Shown here: one piece after another, positions 6,792-12,829 of the stretch
How positions within the stretch are numbered: the first letter of the stretch is position 1
How the letters are laid out: each line of letters starts with the position of its first letter
Assembly (NCBI GenBank): GCA_001798455.1
Contig: MGSI01000010.1
Location: 1 to 12,829, forward strand
DNA: 12,829 bases
Direction of reading: 5' to 3'
Source: Deltaproteobacteria bacterium RIFCSPLOWO2_02_FULL_57_26
GTDB taxonomy: Bacteria > Desulfobacterota > Binatia > UBA9968
Program-made: the position numbers and the translations under genes
Notes under the pieces: model-generated
Seen by the model: the letters and a program-made list of their open reading frames with translations, nothing else
What the model was told of the DNA's origin: nothing
Databases searched by the model: none

Positions 6792-7265
6792 ATGGCGCTA
6801 GAATTTTCGCCCGAAGCTCGAAAGAGGTTTGCCGGGATCGTCGGCCGCTATCCCAAAAAGGAGGCGGCCATGCTTCCGGTGCTTTACCTGGCGCAAGCGG
6901 AGTTTGGTTATCTCGGCACGGATGCCATCGAGTACGTGGCCAAGATCATGGGGGTCTCTACGGCACGCGTCTACGGCGTGGTCACTTTTTATACCATGCT
7001 GAACATGAAACCGATCGGCAGGCATCATATCCAGGTCTGCCGCACCTTGCCCTGCGCCCTCGCCGGGGCGGAAAAGATCACCGCTTTGATCAAAGCAAAG
7101 CTGGGTATTGATGCGGGCGAGACGACTTCAGACGGCAAATTCTCGCTGTTGGAGGTGGAATGTCTGGCCTCTTGCGGCACCGGGCCGATGATGCAGGTCA
7201 ACGAGGATTACCACGAAAATCTCACGGAGGAGAGGGTGACCGAAATCCTCCAGAGTTTAAAGTAA
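6792..7265 (+). CDS. nuoE: NADH-quinone oxidoreductase subunit E (24-kDa, [2Fe-2S] N1a)
   Basis: A 157-residue thioredoxin-like subunit of the NADH module; it binds cluster N1a next to the FMN of NuoF. The N-terminal helical part shows YPKKEAAMLPVLYLAQ and VYGVVTFYTML. The four cluster ligands are Cys83 and Cys88 (VCRTLPCALAG) and Cys124 and Cys128 (CLASCGTGP), matching the Cx4C...Cx3C spacing of the family. The length is typical. The ATG at 6792 has no Shine-Dalgarno site; the upstream repeat runs to 6784. It is the only nuo gene in the window separated from both neighbours by gaps of 80 bp or more, and both gaps contain repeat-like elements. Confidence 0.96.
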   Translation: MALEFSPEARKRFAGIVGRYPKKEAAMLPVLYLAQAEFGYLGTDAIEYVAKIMGVSTARVYGVVTFYTMLNMKPIGRHHIQVCRTLPCALAGAEKITALIKAKLGIDAGETTSDGKFSLLEVECLASCGTGPMMQVNEDYHENLTEERVTEILQSLK

Positions 7266-7272
7266 AGGCGAG

Positions 7273-7377
7273 AGGCAACAGATTTCAGTTTTGAGTTCTT
7301 AATTTTGAATTTTGAGTTGATTAGGCCTTTTTCGTGCTCAAAACTAGAAACTAACCGGCTTCTTCTTACTGTTGCCT
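7273..7377. repeat. Inverted-repeat element with 9-bp terminal repeats between nuoE and nuoF
   Basis: AGGCAACAG (7273-7281) and CTGTTGCCT (7369-7377) are perfect 9-bp inverted ends of a 105-bp element. Nested inside, TTTC-A-GTTTTGAG (7283-7295) pairs with CTCAAAACTAGAAA (7337-7350) with a single-base bulge. The core has heptamer periodicity: TTTTGAG (7289), TTCTTAA (7296), TTTTGAA (7303), TTTTGAG (7310). It is much more AT-rich than the flanking genes. On the minus strand it translates as INSKFKIKNSKLK, a peptide I associate with non-coding dispersed repeats rather than a gene. It occupies most of the 122-bp gap and ends 10 bp before nuoF. MITE-like or REP-like origin is possible; no convincing target duplication is seen. 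Confidence 0.72.
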
Positions 7378-7387
7378 GATTTGATCC

Positions 7388-8662
7388 ATGGAAAAAATTC
7401 TCCTGCGCAACGTGGATGCGCCCGAGTCTCACACCCTGGCGGCGTACCGCTCCCGCGGCGGCTACCGGGCGTTGGAAAAGGTGGCGCGGGAGATGTCGCC
7501 TGCGCGGGTGATTGAAGAGGTCAAGGCTTCCGGTCTCAGGGGTCGGGGCGGCGCGGGTTTTCCCACCGGGATGAAGTGGGGTTTTGTCCCCAAGGATAGC
7601 CCCAAGCCGAAGTATGTCGTCTGCAACGCCGACGAGAGCGAACCGGGCACGTTCAAGGATCGGCTCCTGATCGAAAAAGATCCCCACGCGATCATCGAGG
7701 GCACCATCATCGCCGCTTATTCCATCGGCTCCCACACGGCATTCATCTATATTCGCGGGGAGCTGGCCTACGCGAGCCAAGTGTTGCAGAAAGCCATCGA
7801 CGAATCGTACCAGGCCGGTTATCTGGGCAAGAGCATTTTGGGAACCGGGTATGATCTGGATGTCGTTCTCCACCGCGGGGCCGGGGCTTACATCTGCGGG
7901 GAGGAGACAGGGTTGCTCTCCTCTTTGGAAGGCGGGAAGGGCTGGCCTAAAGTGAAGCCTCCCTTTCCGGCGACCCACGGCCTGTTCGGTTGCCCCACGG
8001 TGGTCAACAACGTGGAAACCCTGGCCGCGCTCCCCTGGATCATCGACCAGGGCGCGGCCCAATATGCGGCGTTGGGGACGGAGAAGAGCAAGGGGACAAA
8101 ACTCTTCAGCGTCAGCGGCCACATCCGCAAGCCTGGAGTCTACGAGGTCGAGATGGGCTACCCCTTCAAGCGCTTTCTCGAAGAGGATTGCGGGGGAGTC
8201 CCCAACGGAAGACATCTCAAGGGAGTGATTCCCGGCGGGGCATCCATGCCGGTCCTGCGGGCGGATGAGATCGGGGAAGTCCGGATGGACTACGAATCCT
8301 TTCAAGCGGCGGGGACCATGCTCGGTTCCGGCGGCGTGATCGTCATGGATGAGACCACCTGCATGGTCAAGGCGGCCTGGAACATCGCGCGCTTTTTTGC
8401 CCACGAGTCCTGCGGCCAATGTAGCCCGTGCCGCGAGGGATGTCACTGGATGGAGAAGATCTTTTGGCGCGTCGAGAACGGCCAGGGCGAAAGCGCCGAC
8501 CTGGATCTGATTCTCAACATCAGCGGCAACATCATGGGCAATACGATATGCCCTTTCGGAGACGCGGCGGCGATGCCGGCCGCGGCCTTCATCAAAAAAT
8601 ACCGGGCGGAATTTGAAGCGCATATCGCCGAAAAGCGATGCGTGATCTCAGCGAGCGGATGA
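7388..8662 (+). CDS. nuoF: NADH-quinone oxidoreductase subunit F (51-kDa, FMN, NADH site, [4Fe-4S] N3)
   Basis: A 424-residue catalytic subunit that oxidises NADH and passes electrons from FMN to cluster N3. The glycine-rich nucleotide and FMN loops are GLRGRGGAGFPTGMKWGF (49-66), NADESEPGTFKDR (80-92) and GAYICGEETGLLSSLEG (166-182). The last differs slightly from the usual GEETALLNSLEG. Cluster N3 ligands are Cys342, Cys345 and Cys348 in SCGQCSPCREG, and Cys388 in TICPFGD. The length is typical. The ATG at 7388 lies 10 bp after a repeat element and has no clear ribosome-binding site. The stop is followed after a single base by nuoG, so these two are translationally linked. No hydrogenase-type HoxF extension is present. 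Confidence 0.97.
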   Translation: MEKILLRNVDAPESHTLAAYRSRGGYRALEKVAREMSPARVIEEVKASGLRGRGGAGFPTGMKWGFVPKDSPKPKYVVCNADESEPGTFKDRLLIEKDPHAIIEGTIIAAYSIGSHTAFIYIRGELAYASQVLQKAIDESYQAGYLGKSILGTGYDLDVVLHRGAGAYICGEETGLLSSLEGGKGWPKVKPPFPATHGLFGCPTVVNNVETLAALPWIIDQGAAQYAALGTEKSKGTKLFSVSGHIRKPGVYEVEMGYPFKRFLEEDCGGVPNGRHLKGVIPGGASMPVLRADEIGEVRMDYESFQAAGTMLGSGGVIVMDETTCMVKAAWNIARFFAHESCGQCSPCREGCHWMEKIFWRVENGQGESADLDLILNISGNIMGNTICPFGDAAAMPAAAFIKKYRAEFEAHIAEKRCVISASG

Positions 8663-8663
8663 G

Positions 8664-10235
8664 ATGGATCTAGTAAAGCTCACCATCGACGGCAGGGAAG
8701 TCACCACGACCAAGGGACGTACGGTCATCCAGGCCGCGGAGGAGGCCGGGATCGCGATTCCCCATTACTGCTATCACCCCAAGCTCGCTATCGCCGGCAA
8801 CTGCCGGATGTGCCTGGTGGAGATCGAGAAGATGCCCAAGCTCCAGATCGCCTGCAACACGCAGGTAACCGAGGGGATGGAGGTGCGGACCCAAAGCCCT
8901 AAAGTCCTCCAGGCGAGAGAGGCGGTCATGGAGTTTTTTCTGATCAATCATCCTCTGGACTGCCCGATCTGTGACCAGGCCGGGGAGTGCTGGCTTCAGG
9001 ACTACTACATGCAGCACGACCTCCGGAAGAGTCGCTTCATCGAAGGGAAGCACCACGACCGCAAGCGGGAAATTTTTGGTCCTCACGTGGTTTTCGACGG
9101 CGAGCGCTGCATCAAGTGCACGCGCTGCGTCCGCTTCCTCCAGGAGGTCACCCGGACCGAGGAGCTCACCGTCGTCAACCGGGGAGATCACTCCACCATC
9201 ACCCTGTTCCCGGGAAAGGTCCTCGACAACCCGCTCTCCGCCAACATCAACGACATCTGTCCGGTAGGGGCGCTCACGGATCGCGATTTCCGCTTCCGGG
9301 TGCGGGTGTGGTACCTGCAAAAAACCCCATCGATCTGTCCCGGCTGCAGCACCGGCTGCAACATCAGCATCGAAAGCTACCAAAACCGCATCGCGCGCTT
9401 CAAGCCGCGGATCAATGAGGAGGTGAACAGCCACTGGATCTGCGACGAGGGGCGTTACTGCTTCCACGCTCTGACCGAGGTGGAGCGCCTGGCTTCGCCG
9501 CTGATCCGGCAGGAAGGGGGGCTTGTGCCGACCGACTGGCAGACGGCGCTGGGGACGGTCGTCTCACGCCTGAGCGCGGCCCCGCCCGCTGCCGGCGTGC
9601 TCTCGGGGAGGAGCACCAACGAGGAGGCGTTTCTCTTTGCGAAGCTCCTGAAACAGCTCTCGCCACAAGCGAGAATGGAAGTTTTCTACCGGGAGCGCGA
9701 GCTGACCGAGGTGGAGAGAATCTTGAAGAGCCCCGATCGTTCTCCCAATTTTCGCGGCATCAGGGACATGGGGGTCAGTTCCGATGGTGGCTTTGAACCG
9801 CTGCTCCGGGAGCTGGCTCAAGGGAAGTTTTCGAGCGCCTATATCGTCGCGGAGGATCTGCTCGCGCAGTTTGCCGCGGGGCAAGAGCTCAGAGACGCCT
9901 TGGCCAAGCTCGCCTTCTTGGTCGTTCAGGATACTCACCTCAGCGAGACGGCCAGGCTGGCCCATGTGGTTCTTCCGGCCACGAACTTTGCCGAGAAAGA
10001 GGGGACCTATACAAATCGCAAGGGGCGAGTCCAGAGGCTCTCCCCCGCGTTGGTGCCTCCCGCCGGCGTGTTGCAGGACCTGGAAATCTTCGGCCGTCTG
10101 CTCTCCCTTGCGGGAGCGCCAAGCGCTCCGCCGAACTCCCGTGAGGTCTTTTCCCAGATTGCACGAGAAGTCTCTCGCTATCAGGGCCTCAGCTACGAAA
10201 GGATCGGCACCCAGGGAGTTCAACTGGAAACGTGA
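8664..10235 (+). CDS. nuoG: NADH-quinone oxidoreductase subunit G, compact form (clusters N1b, N5, N4, N7)
   Basis: A 523-residue subunit that carries electrons from N3 towards the quinone module. Ligands can be listed: [2Fe-2S] N1b at Cys36, Cys47, Cys50 and Cys64; N5 at His96, Cys100, Cys103 and Cys109 (HPLDCPICDQAGEC); N4 at Cys149, Cys152, Cys155 and Cys199; and a fourth cluster of N7 type at Cys225, Cys228, Cys232 and Cys260. The molybdopterin-oxidoreductase-like part is strongly shortened: Escherichia coli NuoG has about 900 residues and Thermus Nqo3 about 780. A remnant of the C-terminal fold remains (QDTHLSETARLAHVVLPAT and AEKEGTYTNRKGRVQ, about 422-457). The frame is open throughout, so this looks like a natural short form and not a broken gene. 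It starts 1 base after nuoF and is 12 bp before nuoH. Confidence 0.95.
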   Translation: MDLVKLTIDGREVTTTKGRTVIQAAEEAGIAIPHYCYHPKLAIAGNCRMCLVEIEKMPKLQIACNTQVTEGMEVRTQSPKVLQAREAVMEFFLINHPLDCPICDQAGECWLQDYYMQHDLRKSRFIEGKHHDRKREIFGPHVVFDGERCIKCTRCVRFLQEVTRTEELTVVNRGDHSTITLFPGKVLDNPLSANINDICPVGALTDRDFRFRVRVWYLQKTPSICPGCSTGCNISIESYQNRIARFKPRINEEVNSHWICDEGRYCFHALTEVERLASPLIRQEGGLVPTDWQTALGTVVSRLSAAPPAAGVLSGRSTNEEAFLFAKLLKQLSPQARMEVFYRERELTEVERILKSPDRSPNFRGIRDMGVSSDGGFEPLLRELAQGKFSSAYIVAEDLLAQFAAGQELRDALAKLAFLVVQDTHLSETARLAHVVLPATNFAEKEGTYTNRKGRVQRLSPALVPPAGVLQDLEIFGRLLSLAGAPSAPPNSREVFSQIAREVSRYQGLSYERIGTQGVQLET

Positions 10236-10247
10236 GCCGAAACGACG

Positions 10248-11345
10248 ATGATCGTAGAACTCGGCATCATTGCGGCTAAGGCCCTGCTGGTCCTCTTCAT
10301 GGTCCTCAACCTCGCGGGCGTCATGGGTTGGGTGGAGAGGAAAGGGAGCGCTTTGATTCAGGACCGCATCGGCGCCAACCGGGCCTCGGTCTTGGGCTTT
10401 GCCGGCCTCGGGTTGGTGAATACCCTGATCGCCGATCCGATCAAGTTTCTCACCAAGGAAGATTTCATCCCTCCCAGCGGCGATAGGCTCCTTCACACCC
10501 TGGCGCCTTGTCTGGCGCTCTTCCCGGCATTGGTTACGTTTGCGGTCATTCCCTTTGGAGACGTGCTGGTCGTTGGGGGCAGGGAGATCAACCTCCAGGT
10601 TGCCAACATCAATGTGGGCATCCTGTACATCTTTGCCATGGCCTCCTTGAGCGTCTACGGCATCGTGATCGGGGCCTGGGCCTCGAACAACAAGTTCTCT
10701 CTGTTGGGAGGCGTGCGGGGGGCCGCACAGATGATCTCTTACGAAATCGCCATGGGACTCTCCGTCATGGGTATCCTCATGGTCTACGGCACGCTCGAGC
10801 TGCAACAGATCGTGCGTTCTCAGGGCCAGCTTCTTTGGGGTTGGCTCCCAGCCTGGGGAGTGTTTCTCCAACCGGTCGCCTTGCTCCTTTTTTCCGCCGC
10901 CGCGGTGGCCGAGACCAAGCGGATACCGTTCGACCTGCCGGAGGGGGAGTCGGAGATCGTCGCCGGTTTTCACACGGAGTACTCGGGCGGAAAGTTCCTC
11001 ATGTTCTTTACGGGTGAATTTGCCGAGATGGTCACGTCCGCCGGATTGATCGCCACGCTCTATTTTGGCGGTTGGCAGGTTCCCTATCTGCTGCGCGACG
11101 GCTTTCATTTTCCCTGGGGCGGAACGTGGCTCCTGCCCCAGCTGGCGGTTGTCCTATTACAGGTGGGAGCCTTCACCCTCAAAGTGGTGTTCTTCTGCTG
11201 GCTGTTCGTTCTGCTGCGCTGGACGCTGCCGCGTTTTCGCTATGATCAGGTGATGCGTCTGGGTTGGAAGATGCTCCTCCCGCTCGCCCTCCTGAACGTG
11301 ATGGTGACCGGCGTGGTCATTGTGGCCTTGCAAGGCGGTAGATGA
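10248..11345 (+). CDS. nuoH: NADH-quinone oxidoreductase subunit H (ND1)
   Basis: A 365-residue membrane subunit with about eight membrane segments that forms the quinone entry chamber and links it to the proton channels. All the usual cytoplasmic loops are present: ERKGSALIQDRIGANRA (30-46), PIKFLTKED (64-72), GGVRGAAQMISYEIAMG (154-170) and the highly conserved AETKRIPFDLPEGESEIVAG (221-240) followed by FHTEYSG. The C-terminal RWTLPRFRYDQVMRLGWK is also canonical. The length is normal to slightly long. It starts 12 bp after nuoG. nuoI usually follows in this operon type, but the next gene, 4 bp downstream, is nuoJ. Confidence 0.97.
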   Translation: MIVELGIIAAKALLVLFMVLNLAGVMGWVERKGSALIQDRIGANRASVLGFAGLGLVNTLIADPIKFLTKEDFIPPSGDRLLHTLAPCLALFPALVTFAVIPFGDVLVVGGREINLQVANINVGILYIFAMASLSVYGIVIGAWASNNKFSLLGGVRGAAQMISYEIAMGLSVMGILMVYGTLELQQIVRSQGQLLWGWLPAWGVFLQPVALLLFSAAAVAETKRIPFDLPEGESEIVAGFHTEYSGGKFLMFFTGEFAEMVTSAGLIATLYFGGWQVPYLLRDGFHFPWGGTWLLPQLAVVLLQVGAFTLKVVFFCWLFVLLRWTLPRFRYDQVMRLGWKMLLPLALLNVMVTGVVIVALQGGR

Positions 11346-11349
11346 AATA

Positions 11350-11847
11350 ATGACGGCGCCTGTACTTCTTTTTTTCGTCCTCGCCGCCTTGTCCGTGGTC
11401 TTCTCTCTGGCCGTAGTCTTCCAGAGAAATCCGGTCCATAGCGCCATGGCTCTCGTGGTCACGCTTTTTCTTGTGGCGATCCTCTTTCTGACCCTGGATG
11501 CTCCTATGGTCGGCATCCTGCAGATCCTGGTTTATGCGGGGGCCATCATGGTTCTCTTTCTCTTCGTCATCATGCTGTTAAACCCGGAAGCCCTGGAGCG
11601 CCGGCGAGCGCTCTGGTGGGGGTTGGGATCGATTGCGGGGCTGCTTCTGGTTTTTGAGTTTGCCGACTTTCTTTCCGACATCCCGAGGCAAGCTGCCCAA
11701 GGTGCGGCCGTGGGCGAGGGCTTCGGCGGTCCGGAGCAACTGGCCCAGAGCCTGTTTCATGATTTTGTTCTGCCGTTCGAGGTCGCTTCGGTCTTGCTCC
11801 TGGTTGCGATCGTCGGCGCCGTGGTTCTGGCAAAACGGGAGGGCTGA
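11350..11847 (+). CDS. nuoJ: NADH-quinone oxidoreductase subunit J (ND6)
   Basis: A 165-residue membrane-arm subunit with five membrane segments. The third segment, VYAGAIMVLFLFVIMLLN (61-78), has the conserved Tyr62/Gly64 of the pi-bulge helix involved in conformational coupling. The open frame extends upstream to a GTG at 11320 inside nuoH, but the ATG at 11350 gives the normal N-terminus (MTAPVLLFFVLAAL) and avoids the overlap. It is 4 bp after the nuoH stop, leaving no space for nuoI. The ribosome-binding site is poor, suggesting coupling to nuoH. Confidence 0.95.
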   Translation: MTAPVLLFFVLAALSVVFSLAVVFQRNPVHSAMALVVTLFLVAILFLTLDAPMVGILQILVYAGAIMVLFLFVIMLLNPEALERRRALWWGLGSIAGLLLVFEFADFLSDIPRQAAQGAAVGEGFGGPEQLAQSLFHDFVLPFEVASVLLLVAIVGAVVLAKREG

Positions 11848-11854
11848 CTCCTCA

Positions 11855-12157
11855 ATGGTACCCCTGGACTACTACCTATTTTTAAGCGGCGTCCTCTTCG
11901 CCATCGGCGTTGTCGGCGTCGTGATCCGCCGCAATCTCATCGTCATTTTGATGTCGATTGAGCTGATGCTCAACGCGGTGAACCTGACCTTCATCGCCTT
12001 TGCCCGCTCGCTCGGCTCCATGGAAGGTCAGGTGATTGTCTTTTTTGTCATGACGGTGGCCGCGGCCGAGGCCGTGATCGGCCTGGCCATCATCATCTCC
12101 ATTTTCCGCCACCGCCAGACCCTGGATCCCCAGGAGATGCAGTTGCTCAGGTGGTAA
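11855..12157 (+). CDS. nuoK: NADH-quinone oxidoreductase subunit K (ND4L)
   Basis: A 100-residue subunit with three membrane segments, the usual size. The two buried glutamates of the proton path are present at the same positions as in Escherichia coli NuoK: Glu36 (LMSIELMLNAVNL) and Glu72 (AAAEAVIGLAI). The longer open frame upstream overlaps nuoJ and reads as a shadow, so the ATG at 11855 is used; it is 7 bp after nuoJ and has GGGAGGG about 12 bases upstream. A 59-bp gap to nuoL follows. Confidence 0.96.
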   Translation: MVPLDYYLFLSGVLFAIGVVGVVIRRNLIVILMSIELMLNAVNLTFIAFARSLGSMEGQVIVFFVMTVAAAEAVIGLAIIISIFRHRQTLDPQEMQLLRW

Positions 12158-12216
12158 GTGTTGTGGGAAAAACGCACGCACGAGTTCCAAGGAACGGGCT
12201 CTCTTAAGACGCGCTG

Positions 12217-12829
12217 ATGGAAGAATTAATTTTGCTGCGCTTCATCCCTTTGATCCCGCTCTTCGCGGCGGCGCTCAATATCTTCTTCGGCCAGCGCTGG
12301 GGGCGAAAAAGAGCCGGCCTCCTGGCCTGCGCGGCCGTGGGGCTCGCTTTCTTGCTCTCCCTCTGGGCGGTTTCGGTCCTTCCTCCGGCAGGGGCTATCA
12401 AAGATTCCGTGTTTACCTGGATCGAGTCGGAGCCTTTCCGGGCAGATTTCGCATTTCGCGTCGACGCTCTGACCGCAGTGATGCTCCTGGCGATCACCGG
12501 AGTGGGGTTTCTGATCCATGTTTACTCTCTCGGATATATGGGCCACGACGAGGGGATGATCCGCTACTTTGCCTATCTCAACCTCTTCATCTTTTTCATG
12601 CTGCTCCTGGTCATGGCCGACAATTTGCTGCTCCTTTTTGTCGGCTGGGAGGGGGTCGGGCTGTGTTCTTATCTCCTGATCGGCTTTTGGCACCAGGATC
12701 ACACCAATACCATCGCGGGGAACAAGGCCTTCGTGGTGAACCGGATCGGCGACTTTGGTTTCCTTCTCGGCCTTCTCTTCCTGTTTTGGGAGATGGGCCG
12801 ACAAGGGGTCTGGACGCTGGACATTGGCC
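12217..12829 (+). CDS. nuoL: NADH-quinone oxidoreductase subunit L (ND5), N-terminal third
   Basis: The largest antiporter-like proton-pumping subunit of the membrane arm; 204 codons are visible and the gene runs off the right edge (full family length is around 600 or more). Signatures are FRVDALTAVMLL, HVYSLGYMGHDE and FVGWEGVGLCSYLLIGFW. Glu145 lies in the WEG motif, corresponding to the essential Glu144 of Escherichia coli NuoL. Next comes NKAFVVNRIGDFGF, whose Lys169 is close to a conserved position. The ATG at 12217 gives a normal N-terminus (MEELILLRFIPLIPLFAA), although no good ribosome-binding site is adjacent. nuoM and nuoN would be expected next. Confidence 0.96.
   Translation, partial: MEELILLRFIPLIPLFAAALNIFFGQRWGRKRAGLLACAAVGLAFLLSLWAVSVLPPAGAIKDSVFTWIESEPFRADFAFRVDALTAVMLLAITGVGFLIHVYSLGYMGHDEGMIRYFAYLNLFIFFMLLLVMADNLLLLFVGWEGVGLCSYLLIGFWHQDHTNTIAGNKAFVVNRIGDFGFLLGLLFLFWEMGRQGVWTLDIG

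Noticed and set aside
7273..7377. E-F gap as a small gene on the minus strand or a structured RNA gene
   Set aside because: The minus-strand peptide is a heptamer-repeat artefact, and there is no tRNA, riboswitch or known small-RNA fold that I can recognise; a repeat element explains it better.
7208..8623. Long minus-strand open frame (471 codons) opposite nuoF
   Set aside because: It lies antisense to a fully convincing NuoF with intact motifs, has no family resemblance, and its C-terminal end runs through the E-F repeat. It is a GC-driven shadow frame.
8670..9467. Minus-strand open frame (265 codons) opposite the N-terminal half of nuoG
   Set aside because: Antisense to the cluster-binding domains whose ligands are all in place; no independent coding evidence.
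9564..11108. Long minus-strand open frame (514 codons) opposite nuoG and nuoH
   Set aside because: The translation is low in hydrophobic structure, rich in His, Arg, Gly and Asp, and mirrors two conserved genes. No ribosome-binding site or recognisable domain supports it.
1..12829. CRISPR array, tRNA or rRNA genes, insertion sequences, phage genes
   Set aside because: No regularly spaced repeats with spacers, no RNA-gene signatures and no transposase or integrase reading frame were seen.

Overview
The window is moderately GC-rich chromosomal DNA from a bacterium. It has tightly packed genes with GTG as well as ATG starts, and long meaningless antisense reading frames opposite the real genes, as expected at this composition. 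The gene content suggests a Gram-negative, respiring, probably uncultivated lineage, perhaps a Desulfobacterota/Binatota- or Methylomirabilota/Rokubacteria-like group. That content is a periplasmic binding-protein transporter, a 4,5-dihydroxyphthalate-decarboxylase-like protein, a membrane-anchored HtrA protease and a complex I operon with a compact NuoG. The taxonomic guess is inference only; no marker gene is present.

Left part (1-3070, minus strand): a three-gene transport operon read leftwards. First comes a periplasmic substrate-binding protein with a clear Sec signal peptide. Next is a double-domain ABC permease of the ferric/AfuB-FbpB type with two EAA loops. Last is the start of a cytoplasmic substrate-binding-fold protein of the 4,5-dihydroxyphthalate decarboxylase family, which runs off the left edge. 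No ATPase gene is visible. A 213-bp divergent intergenic region (3071-3283) separates this operon from the plus-strand genes and carries a TTGACT-type -35 candidate for each direction.

Middle (3284-4560): a DegP/HtrA-type serine protease with an N-terminal membrane anchor, complete His-Asp-Ser triad and one PDZ domain. A 152-bp gap follows, with a candidate promoter and then a hairpin plus T6 tract that ends only 12 bp before nuoA.

Right part (4573-12829, plus strand): a respiratory complex I (NADH:quinone oxidoreductase) operon in the order nuoA-C-D-E-F-G-H-J-K-L, with nuoL cut by the right edge. The genes encode the NADH module (E, F, G with cluster ligands for N1a, N3, N1b, N4, N5 and N7), part of the quinone module (C, D) and membrane proton-pumping subunits (A, H, J, K, L). 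Two genes that normally sit inside this order are absent: nuoB (cluster N2) should lie between A and C, and nuoI (clusters N6a and N6b) between H and J. Both junctions are clean, with 6-bp and 4-bp spacers. The cluster therefore encodes a complex I lacking exactly the subunits that hold the last three iron-sulphur clusters on the route to quinone; they must be supplied from elsewhere if the complex works. The gene nuoE is also flanked on both sides by small palindromic, heptanucleotide-periodic repeat elements. The missing genes, the repeats around nuoE and the hairpin in front of nuoA are the points most worth a second look.
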